A stretch of 12,731 nt of DNA from Lobulomyces angularis (lineage: Eukaryota > Chytridiomycota > Chytridiomycetes > Lobulomycetales > Lobulomycetaceae), in assembly GCA_027604685.1 (NCBI GenBank), contig JADHYX010000439.1, forward strand, positions 1 through 12,731. Reading direction: 5' to 3'. Shown here piece by piece: positions 1-8,606 of this stretch; positions within the stretch are counted from its first letter, which is position 1, and the number at the start of each line of letters is the position of its first letter. A program made the position numbers and the translations under genes. The notes under the pieces are model-generated. The model had not been told where the DNA came from. It saw only the letters and a list, made by a program, of their open reading frames with translations, and did not search any database.

Positions 1-83
1 TTTTTTTAAAATGCAGATTAATTATTGTTAAAAAATAGTTTTAACCTTCTTTCTTATTTAAACAAACAATTAGACTGTTTTTT

Positions 84-235
84 TTGATACATTCATAAAA
101 CGCGATACCCATTCCGTAATTATGGCTACAACAAATGTCTGCCAAAAGGATTTTGGCTGAAACAATCTATAAAGTGGTTATTCTCCTTCACTCACTTAAA
201 AAATATTCACTGCACTCACCTCGGATGCTCATGTA
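84..235. mobile_element. Possible transposable-element fragment
   Basis: This 150-bp stretch stands out by its mixed composition in an otherwise very AT-rich flank. It contains a perfect short inverted repeat, GCCAAAA (141-147) and TTTTGGC (151-157) around a 3-nt loop, and a repeated CACTCAC word near 200-220. No open frame, terminal inverted repeat pair or target-site duplication can be shown inside the window. It could be one end of a dispersed repeat or a MITE whose other end lies outside. The call rests on composition and appearance only. Confidence 0.3.
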
Positions 236-530
236 AACTTAATTTTTTTTTCAAATTTTAATTAACACTTTGGTATCAAACTACACATTAAATTTTTTAA
301 AAATAAGTATGTAATATTTAAATATCTTTAAAACAATGTTTATTTTATCTAATTTCATACCTGAATCAGTATTATTAAACAAATGAAATACTATATTTTC
401 ATAATAATGTTAGTTAAAAAGCAATAGTATAAATAATAGATACACTATTTATATGATATAAGGCATTTAATGTCTAAAAATAGCATGTGTGAAACATTAA
501 TCAATTACAAAAATCAGTTAAAAAAAATGC

Positions 531-600
531 CGACTTAGTTTTCTTAGTTTTCTTAGCGACTTAGTTTCTTGGTTTTTTTAGTTTTTTTAGTTTTTTTAAA
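531..600 (+). repeat. Imperfect T-rich tandem repeat
   Basis: The words CGACTTAGTTT, TTCTTAG and GTTTTTTTA recur in short order, giving an imperfect tandem array with a roughly 9-10 nt period that decays into T runs on its right side. It is probably a simple-sequence expansion in non-coding DNA. No function is apparent. Confidence 0.5.
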
Positions 601-880
601 TGAATCTTTGTTTTATAACAATTGACATCGTATACTGACTTAATTGTTAAACTGATACTCATTTTGTGAATGCTAACATAGTATTTAATTTGACGTGAAG
701 TATTTAACTTTACAAAGAAATTTGAACAGATTTATTTAATTACAAAATCAATTAATAAATTAAATAAACTATCTTTTGTGGCACCATATAGAGTACTAAA
801 GCTGACTATATAATCTGTTTCAGTAATATAAATAAATATATGACAAAGTTTTTAAAAAATGTGTCATGTAATATATAAAT

Positions 881-1580
881 TTATTGGCTACTATTACTAA
901 TTGGTATCTCAATATGTACAACTTCATTATATCTTAACATTTCTTCTGTAAATAATTTAACTTTTTTATAATCTATATTAGATATTAATCCATCATTAAA
1001 AGAATCTGAGATTTGGCCATACTTACTAAGATATTTTACTCTGTTTTGATTTATCTTACAGCTACCTTCTATTCTAAAAAGCTGAACCTTTTTATACATA
1101 CTATAGTCTATTATACTTTTTATCATCTCGCATTCTTTACAATTATAAAAATCTTCTAGCATTTAGATACTTCTCTTAATATTCTTTTTGATATACTACA
1201 GCTTTTAACATATACATGAGGAAATAAAATATGAGTAGATTTTTTTATATCAAGTTCATCTTTAGTATATCTTAAATAATATCTAGTATTTTAATAATCT
1301 AATATTACAGACACTAACTCTTCAACATACATATTCCACAAAAACTCATTGATTTCATCATTTGTAGTTTTTAAATCAACATAAAATTTTTGGTTTTCAT
1401 CATAGATAACTCATAAAAATTTCTATATAGAGGATTTATATCTTGATAATAATCAAAGAAAGATTCTAATGAAGTATGCGATTGAAATATTCTATATGTT
1501 CTATCATTTTCAGATACCTCTCTTTGAACAGTAATGGCACCTCTCTGCTTTATATCATTAAGTCTATAATACTTAATCAT
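881..1580 (-). pseudogene. Broken giant-virus-type AEP primase (C962R/D5-like N-terminal domain)
   Basis: Three reading-frame segments on the minus strand line up as one archaeo-eukaryotic primase domain. Segment one starts with ATG at 1580 and ends at 1371. Segment two runs 1410-1156 with an in-frame TAA at 1291-1293 and a TAG at 1156-1158. Segment three is 1162-881. Visible motifs in order are FYVDLKT (motif I, first Asp kept, the usual second acidic residue absent), KKSTHILFP (SxH motif II) and IIDYSMYKKVQLFRIEG (motif III Asp followed by the R/K-rich stretch). Viral primases of this family prime DNA replication and usually carry a C-terminal helicase. No helicase motif is visible here, but a further open segment at 839-732 may be a relic of the next part. 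With two frameshifts and an internal stop, the gene is dead. No introns are needed or seen. The family assignment is fairly sure; the virus lineage is inference. Confidence 0.72.
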
Positions 1581-1586
1581 ATTCTA

Positions 1587-1685
1587 TCATCGATAGAACT
1601 CGCATATTACTTCGTAATTATTTAACGAATTTTCTATTAAATAAATACTTTTGAAAAAGAGCATCTTTTTTGCTTTAGAACTCAT
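1587..1685 (-). other. Short open frame upstream of and in frame with the primase remnant
   Basis: An ATG at 1685 opens 32 codons that end in TGA, followed directly by TAG, and then by the primase start at 1580 in the same reading frame. The peptide is lysine-rich at its start and I do not recognise it. It may be a former N-terminal extension of the primase cut off by nonsense mutations, or chance. Confidence 0.25.
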
Positions 1686-2347
1686 ATTTATAACTTTTAA
1701 TAAGTATTCGATGGAATTGAAATAGCTGTAATGCACCCTATATTGCAATACTATCTATAAGAATTTATGATAAATGTTCTTTTCAATTCTTTATTATAAC
1801 TTTAACAACCTTTAACTATTGTATTACGCTCCATATTCAGCTTATATATAACATAAAATCTAATGTCTCCCTGCTTAAGTGCTTAGTTCAAACATTTGTA
1901 TCATTAATATCCTTTATCCATATTTTCAGTAAATATATATTTTTATATTATTCAATTAAAAATTTAATAAATGCTTAGTGATTATGTATAAAAATTTCTC
2001 GGTTTCGTATATAAACGTTAAATGTTAATATAATAATCTATATATTAGTAACATTTCTTATCAGATCTATATTAAAAAATGCATTGTATATATATAAATT
2101 AAAAGAATTTATAATTTTAGTTTTAAAATATATAATATATAAAATCGAAAAATTTGGAAAAACAAAATGAAAAATTGAAAACAATGGATATGAGTACTAT
2201 TTTAATAGAATGATTTTTAAACAGACGAAACTTATTATATCCCATTACTATTTATTTTTTAAAAAATTATCATATTAAAATAAAGTAAGATATATTAAAG
2301 AACACTTAAATAAATGATTTGCATATATATATTTGATACTTACATTT
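1686..2347. other. Intergenic region, nothing recognised
   Basis: This stretch lies between two divergently oriented viral remnants. It is AT-rich with many stop codons on both strands. I find no frame with recognisable motifs, no RNA gene and no clear repeat. It may be the former promoter region of the two genes, or eroded coding sequence beyond recognition. Confidence 0.5.
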
Positions 2348-2780
2348 ATGCAATTTTTCTATAAAAAGTACTTTTTATATTATTTGAAGACAGAAGAACC
2401 AAATATTGTATTCGGGTTTTAGGGTTTTCGTACCAATAAAGAGAATTGATTCAGATGATAAATATGAAGTATATTCATCATCACCTAGAATTGTTTATAT
2501 AATGCCAAATTCTAAAACCAATATTTACATAAACATAAAGGCTAATATAGCAAATAGTATATGTGATGAAATTATTATTAAAGACATTTATAACATTGAA
2601 TATGCATCAGACTTAGTTATTGGTAAAATATGTAAAAATGCATTTGAGTATACATATATTAAAGTATTTAACTTTACTGATTATGGTTATGCAGTAAAAC
2701 CAGGTGATAAAATAGCATTAGTTGAAATTGATCCCAGTAGTGTAGAAAATATTCAAAATATTAAGTGTTATAATTATTAG
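2348..2780 (+). pseudogene. Degenerate dUTPase-fold protein, probably viral in origin
   Basis: An open frame of 124 codons runs from 2406 to a TAG at 2778-2780, but its first codon is TTG and a TGA lies just upstream in frame (2385-2387). A separate ATG at 2348 opens 24 codons in another frame that stop at 2420-2422, overlapping it. A single frameshift therefore explains the missing start. The fold is suggested by SGFRVFVP near the start (position of dUTPase motif I, catalytic-region Asp absent) and by KVFNFTDYGYAVKPGDKIAL near the end (the conserved strand and GD-K/R-IAQL-like turn). The RSG/RSS phosphate-binding motif and the Asp of the GxIDxxYxG motif are both missing, so dUTP hydrolysis is unlikely. 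It lies between the primase and capping-enzyme remnants and shows no introns. It could instead be a non-enzymatic dUTPase-fold protein. Confidence 0.6.
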
Positions 2781-2957
2781 TATGTCTAAATAGTTATTTA
2801 AAAAGTAAAATATATCGAATATTTAAATATAAACAAAAAACAATTATAATTTTGAACTATAACATATAAAGAAAATTATTAAAATTAGATAAAAATAGAT
2901 AATGTAATAAATTATCAATCTAAAAACTGAAAATTTTAATTTAAAAAATTTAATAAA
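2781..2957. other. Spacer between viral remnants
   Basis: A short AT-rich gap separates the dUTPase-like stop from the first ATG of the capping-enzyme remnant. No motif is recognised. Confidence 0.5.
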
Positions 2958-3604
2958 ATGAAAAATAGCGATGTTGCACGTTCTATTACAAAAAGTATAA
3001 TAAATGAACGAATTAAAAAATAACAACGATAGACATTTTGAAAAATTAATAACTATTACTAAAATCAATGAATTAAACAATTCAAAAAACACAATACCAG
3101 AGCCTGAAGTGAGATTTAACGATAATTATATAAAAAGAGATGCCTTTAGAAAAACATTTAATATTATAAAAAAGAAAAGCGGATATAATAGACTGATGTT
3201 CAGGATATATCCATAGGAATTCTCTTAAACAAACAAATAAGAATTATTAGAGAGAAAGATAAAGAAGATCTATATATGAAAAAGGAGAAAATATCTAGTG
3301 TTATACTTTCTTATATGTACTCTATAAAATTAACATACTCTATTGAAACGACAATGAAACACGATCCTTCTAAATATGATCCAAATAAAAAAGAAGGAAA
3401 GAGAACTAGAGAATGAGTAGTTAAACAAATAAAATTTGGCGACAAAGAAGAATACTTATTGAAGTATTTTTTACAATAGCAAATAAAACAAAAAAGTATG
3501 AGATCGAAGTTGAATTACCAACTGAAAAGATAAATAAAAATAATTTTAAAGAAGTCGCAAGTTACCTTTATGATATAGTAAATTCAATAAAAAATAAATA
3601 TTAG
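2958..3604 (+). pseudogene. Broken mRNA-capping enzyme, RNA triphosphatase (TTM) domain
   Basis: Plus-strand segments read as one triphosphate-tunnel metalloenzyme domain. The pieces are 2958-3023 (21 codons), 3004-3216 (70 codons), 3192-3416 (74 codons, continuing after a TGA to a TAG at 3477-3479) and about 3424-3604. The second piece holds IPEPEVRFND, matching the first metal-binding strand (E-x-E/R pattern followed by the F/K-rich helix). The last holds KKYEIEVELP, an ExExE strand typical of the tunnel. Between them lie basic and serine-rich strands such as SIKLTYSIETTMKHDP. In NCLDVs this domain is the N-terminus of the capping enzyme and removes the RNA 5' gamma phosphate. No guanylyltransferase KxDG motif is seen downstream. 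At least three frame changes and one nonsense codon show the gene is inactive. The TTM assignment rests on two motifs and their spacing. Confidence 0.6.
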
Positions 3605-3632
3605 TATTTCTCAGGATACTCATTAACTGTAA

Positions 3633-3932
3633 GTAAACTATATAAAAAATATTTATCCACCTATATCATATTCTAAACCAGAAATATTCAAATATTACAA
3701 ACTATTTAAGGATATTCATATAAAAACAAGAGATGATAAAAGAAATCCAAATTCAGAATATGTAATTAATGATACTATAAATAATATAAATAACAATATG
3801 ACACCTTATCTCTTTAGAAAAAGTTGTAATAATATAAAAAAAGAAAGCATAAAAAAAATTTTATGCTCTCTAAAATATGTATTGATATATTATCATTTAC
3901 TATTACTACTGTTTTCTTCCCCTTTGACTTAA
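3633..3932 (+). other. Unassigned open segment at the viral/host junction
   Basis: A stop-free stretch of 99 codons with no starting ATG follows the capping-enzyme remnant. Its first two thirds read like real protein, with charged, proline-containing text such as PPISYSKPEIFKYY and a later MTPYLFRKSC. The last third is hydrophobic and overlaps, on the opposite strand, the 3' end of the host phosphatase, so it is probably chance. It could be a continuation of the capping enzyme or a neighbouring viral gene. I do not recognise it. Confidence 0.35.
3846..3867. repeat. Perfect AT-rich hairpin
   Basis: AGCATAAAA (3846-3854) and TTTTATGCT (3859-3867) form a 9-bp perfect stem around AAAA. It lies 62 bp beyond the stop codon of the host phosphatase and close to the end of the putative viral segment, so it sits where two convergent transcripts would end. 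Whether it acts in 3' end formation cannot be told from sequence. Confidence 0.5.
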
Positions 3933-6900
3933 TTAAAGGTATAAAATGGATTAACACCATCACCTTCTTTCAAAATCCAAGTTTCATCAATATCTTTTTC
4001 CCACCATTTGCTTGAATCAGAAGAAGGACTTGCCAAAGTAGTACTTTTTGTTGAAGAAAAAGGATCATCTGTAATACTGTTTTCTACAAAATCATCAGAA
4101 AATGGATCAACTGGAGCACTTTTTACAAAACCACCTAATAAGATAAAGAAACGAATGTGTTTTTTTTTTTTTTTAATTTATTTACTATGTACCTTTATCA
4201 GGGATTCTAGTCGGCTGTTTATTAATATTTTCATATTCTATATCAATCAAATTAAATCCATCAACCTCACTATTTTTTATCTTTAACGATGGATTTGATG
4301 CACTTTTTTTTTTGTCAATGCTGCTATCAATATTACTTTTGAACTTTTTCAAGTTCATCATTAAATTTACATTCTCTTTGAATCCATTTTTACTTTTTTC
4401 CTTATATAATTCCTCCAACACTTTTTCTTTTTTTTGTTGATCTACTATTTTTACCTTACAAAAAAAAAATAATTAAAATAAATGAATGTGAGAATAAATA
4501 AAAATAAAAAAAAAAACCTCCATTTCAAAAACTCCTCTTATTGGACGATGATCTGACATTGTCAATTCCACTCTATCGTATTCAAGTAATTTTATATTGT
4601 TTCCTTTATATAAAATTCTATCTGTCCATGAAGGTATTCTCATTTTTTCGCTAATTAACAAAAAAAAAATTAAAAATAAAATTAAAATTATACTTAAAAA
4701 AAGAAAATTTCAAAAAAAATAATAACCTGGTATCATACACACTAGTTCCTGTGTCGTATTTATAGGTTGGAAAAAAATTCAATGGTCCTTCTTTATAGTC
4801 AACAAATATCATTCCACATGCTTGTTGATTTAATAACTGACAGAAAAAAAAAAGCATTTTGTTAAACCGTTCTTTTTTTTATTTATTTATTACTTGATCA
4901 CTACATAGTAAGTAGTCTAAAGTATTGTTTTGAATGCAAGATCTGACCTAACAACATAAAAATTACTTTGTAAAAAAAAAAAAATTAGAAAATAAAAACT
5001 TACCTCCTCATTTGGTAAACTAATTCTATAATTAAAATCACCAAACCAAAACACAGCATCATGGTCATCTATTTTCTTTCCAGAAAAATTTATTCCTTCC
5101 GTAATAGTTTTATAGTCTCTATTTCTATCTTCATAATTACTAGCACCTAAATTAAAAAAATACAAATATTACATAAATTACTAAAAGAAATTATAAAAAA
5201 AACCTGCGGCAAGATGGGCACAAACAAAGCAAATTCGAGTTTCATAATAAAGAAGACTTACCCCAATACCGCCCTTATTCCCTGCCATACCACCTAGGCC
5301 TGTCTGTATTTTGTTTTGAATTCTTAATAAAAAAAAAAACTTTTATTTTTGTTTTTACTTTGATTATAGAAATTTCCATGTTTTTAATATTGTTGACTTT
5401 GTCTTCTCGAACAAATACAAACATTCCTAATGCGACCAAGTTAGCCGTTCGTAATATAGCATAGTTAAATTCCGGTTTCTCTCCATTAACTAAGCTGTTT
5501 AATGTTTTATTTATTCCATTTTCCCAAATATCTCGATTTTTTTCTGGATCTCCTGTCACCATCTTTAAAAAAATAAAAAAAAACTGTTAATAACAATATA
5601 CAAATCCACCTGTCCAGGAGTAAGTTGAATTAATTCTTGAATACTAATAACAAATAATTCAGGATAAATACAAGTTCTTGAAAAAAGCCACTGCTCTAAT
5701 GGTTCGCTGTAATGTGGTAGTTTACCATTAACATTAAAACTTGCAATTATGATTGAAATCTTTTCTCGCGTTGCAAACTTTTCATAAATATAAATAAAAT
5801 AAAATAAAATGAATAAAAAAATTTAATAAAGGTAATAAATTTATTTTTGTTTGTGTTACTCACCTCTTTTTCTCTGTGGTAGTGAAAGGACAAAAAGGTT
5901 TAAAACAAGTGTAAAAAAAATTTTTTTATTTTAAACCTCTCATTGACTTCAAAATTGACTAATTCATGTAGAGGATTTCTTAAAATAATTTCTTCAAAAT
6001 TGTTTAAAACTGCTTTTCCTAAAAGTAAATCTATCAAATCTTGTCTTTTTTCGTCCTGAAAATTATTTATGTAAAGTCTACTGACAGATTTGGCAGCATC
6101 ATCAAGAAAGCCTGGAAGTACATGATTTTTTTTTGAATTTTTTTTATTAAAATCTGTTTTACGTTAATACCAAAAAGAGTTGATTTTCCTTGTCTTGTAT
6201 ATGATGATTTTAAAGCACCAGTTCCAGCTATATTTACCAAAAAAATATATGTGTAAATATATATATGTCACTCTTTTGTCGATAAAAATTTTTTTTTTTA
6301 CCATATATTTTGCTAAGCCAATCTCCATTCTAAAAATAATAAACAGAAATTAAAAATTAGCTTCACTTTTAGAATGAATTTACGTCAGCCCATAAAGTAT
6401 TAAAAACGGTCAAAAATGAGTCATGTTTAGCCACAGAACCAGCATCAATACTTTTTAAAAACAGTGAGACAGCCTGTTTAGCCAAAACTCTACAATTCAA
6501 ATAATATTTATTTTTTTATTAATAAAATTATACTAATTAGTGTATTACGTTTGAACTACGTTAGTTCTATCCAGACAATCCAAACAATTAGTTCTAAAAA
6601 CTCCCTTTTGAATGTCCAAAATTGCACCGTCTACTTGATTCTTCAAAAAAAACCCTTACCAATATTGATTAATTAAAAGAATTATCTAAAAGAAAAAAAA
6701 CCATAATTTTCCGAAGCAAATTTAACACTGTCAGTTAAATTAGATAACTTTTCATAATCCCTTTTTACTACAGCGTGAAAGTCAAAACTAGTAAATACTA
6801 TACAATCTTTCAAATCTTTTAGTTTATTTATATGCAGACGATAGGAGTCTCCTAAGGACATTTCTTGACCAGCTCCATCATTTTGCTTTAACAAATTAAC

Positions 6901-8151
6901 TATGTGTACTTTTTGATATCTTGCTATCAATTCTTCCATATGCTTTCTGATTGCTGGCCCCGTAGTTTCGAATCCTCTTGTTAATGTAAATTTATGAGTC
7001 ACCTAAAAGTATTTAAAAAAAAATATTTAATTTTATTTTATTTTTTTAATTTTTTTAATATCAACCTGAAATCCTGTCTGCTCCCAAAACAAAGGTACAC
7101 TTCCTCTAATTTGAGTAAAGGAAAATGAATAATTTTTGGTAAAAAACATAAATTCTGTCTAAAAAAACTTTAAGAAAAAAAAAAAAAAAAACAAAAACCG
7201 GTACCTCAACAAAATTCGAAACATTACCATTGTCGTCAATGCCTCTAGTATTAAATCTGGTCCCTGCTCGTTTACAACTTAGCCGTGAAATGATGCCAAC
7301 TTTAAATGAAAAAGAGCCTACTCTTTGTTCTAAAGTAGAACAATGACCTTGCATCAGCATAACCGCAAGTCCTGATTCATCAAATTCAGCTTTTAAATCA
7401 GGTCCCAACTCTTTTTCTCTGACTTGTAAAATACTTTTTAACAAATGTTGATTCCAAACAAAGTGAGTATCGAAAGATTGAAATAAATTTGTCTTGGAAA
7501 TACCAATTTCTTAAAAAGATATACATATAAATATATATAAGAAAAAAAAAAAAAATTAAAAAAAAATTTTGAATAAATTAAAAATAAAAAATTTACCAAA
7601 ATCAGTTTCTCTCTTTTGCATATTTCTAGTCAAATCCAAATCCATACAAAAATAGAAGCTACCACCCAGGAGCAATTTATTTAAAGCCTGGCAGGGATGT
7701 ACAACCACTGTATTTTGCTGATAATCAGAATTTGATTGTTGCTGGTCTGATAAAAGATTTTCAGTAAAGTCTGATAAATTGTCGTACTTGTTTGAAATGC
7801 AACTAAAAAAACTTAACTTCAAAATTCTGTACACTGTAGAATTATTTTCAAATTCAGCAATTTTTTCAATTTGAGTAATAATTGAAAAAAAGACATCTAC
7901 GACAAATAATAGAAATAAAAAAGAAAAATTAAATTTAAATAGGATAAAAATTCTTTTTAAATTTATTACCATTATTAATTTGAATTAAACCTAATGTGCC
8001 ATAAACATCTCTTTGAATTAAAGGAGTATATTCATTCCATTTAATTTCAGTATTTTTTGTGTAATTTAGTATAACATTCGCTCCAATTTTTTCTACTACC
8101 AAACTTGATGTACTCTTTTTTGACTTTAAAACTATAGATCTTGGATTTTGA
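3929..8151 (-). CDS. Synaptojanin-like Sac1 plus inositol polyphosphate 5-phosphatase (Inp51/52/53 type)
   Basis: Phosphoinositide phosphatase with two catalytic domains, about 1,015 aa, similar in length to yeast Inp51-53. Exons, 5' to 3': 8151-7970, 7896-7597, 7509-7205, 7158-7066, 7002-6702, 6654-6549, 6489-6384, 6329-6302, 6227-6171, 6111-5937, 5873-5864, 5777-5610, 5562-5359, 5303-5204, 5146-5004, 4947-4894, 4836-4727, 4650-4518, 4454-4193, 4134-3929. All introns are GT-AG, 46-87 nt. The Sac domain includes [16 protein letters not shown] and the intact catalytic loop [12 protein letters not shown]. The 5-phosphatase domain starts at SFNVNGK and has [39 protein letters not shown] and SDHRPI. 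It is expected to dephosphorylate PtdIns(4,5)P2 at position 5 and monophosphoinositides through Sac, at plasma membrane and endocytic sites. The charged C-terminal tail has DPF motifs and ends near NPF, ligands of endocytic adaptors. The start codon is unresolved: ATG 8324 with an intron 8313-8152, or ATG 8187, which is one base out of frame across a T run. Stop TAA at 3929-3931. Confidence 0.93.
5864..5873 (-). other. 10-nt micro-exon of the 5-phosphatase gene
   Basis: Between introns 5936-5874 and 5863-5778, the ten bases AGAAAAAGAG sit between a CACAG acceptor and a GTGAGT donor. Including them restores phase from 2 to 0 and yields REKE between VNE and [11 protein letters not shown], right at the link between the Sac and 5-phosphatase domains. 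Without them the downstream frame is lost. Confidence 0.8.
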
Positions 8152-8606
8152 CTATTGTAATGTAAAAAAAAATTAAAAATTTAACATTGTATTTATTTTT
8201 TTTTGATGTATGTAAAAAAAAAATCTAAAATTAAAAAAATTAAGAAGGTAGAAAATTTAAAAAAACAAATAACCACAAATTTTTTAATATATTTTAGTGA
8301 AAAAAAAATAAACCAACCGAACATATGCAACCGAAGTCACAAGGTTCATTTAAAATTAAAAAAGAAATAAAATAAAAATAAATATGTTTATGTGCAATTT
8401 TTTTTTTGGCAATTTAAAAAAATTTTTTTTCAAATATAAATTCAAATTTTTTTATTTTTCTATTAACATTTTGATCTTTTAATTTAATTTCAATACTAAT
8501 GTCTTTTTATTTTTAAAGTTATTTAAAGCAGGCTTTGGATATTGATGTTAAAAAATTATTTGGTTCTTTTTTTTTTTTTTTTTTTCAATTCCTTTTGTTT
8601 TTAATA
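8152..8606. other. 5' region of the phosphatase gene and GEP4 3' flank
   Basis: This gap between the two minus-strand genes is dominated by A and T runs, including a long T tract around 8570-8585. It must contain the promoter and the first exon or start codon of the phosphatase gene. Candidate starts are ATG at 8324 and at 8187. No other coding sequence is recognised. Confidence 0.5.

Larger units (their letters stand above)
1..731. other. Gene-free AT-rich region
   Basis: I see no convincing coding frame on either strand. Positions 84-235 are less AT-rich than the surroundings and look like foreign repeat sequence (separate entry). Positions 531-600 hold a T-rich imperfect tandem repeat (separate entry). 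The rest is low-complexity A/T sequence with scattered stop codons, consistent with decayed non-coding or formerly viral DNA. Confidence 0.6.

Noticed and set aside
2406..2408. TTG as a true alternative start for the dUTPase-like frame
   Set aside because: A nearby ATG at 2348 in an overlapping frame, with dUTPase-like spacing, fits a frameshifted gene better than a non-ATG start.
2844..3092. 82-codon minus-strand frame with a hydrophobic, F/I-rich product
   Set aside because: The composition is what AT-rich sequence gives by chance, and it is antisense to the capping-enzyme relic.
1..3930. CRISPR array, tRNA or rRNA gene in the gene-poor flank
   Set aside because: No regularly spaced direct repeats, cloverleaf-like sequence or rRNA-like stretch was found by eye.
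4008..4286. 92-codon plus-strand open frame
   Set aside because: It is antisense to the last two exons of the 5-phosphatase and reads through an intron homopolymer.
5256..5261. Consensus-like donor GTAAGT (minus strand) after the GNKGGIG motif
   Set aside because: Reading through gives [20 protein letters not shown], the expected 5-phosphatase sequence, so the bases are coding (Val-Ser) and not an intron start.
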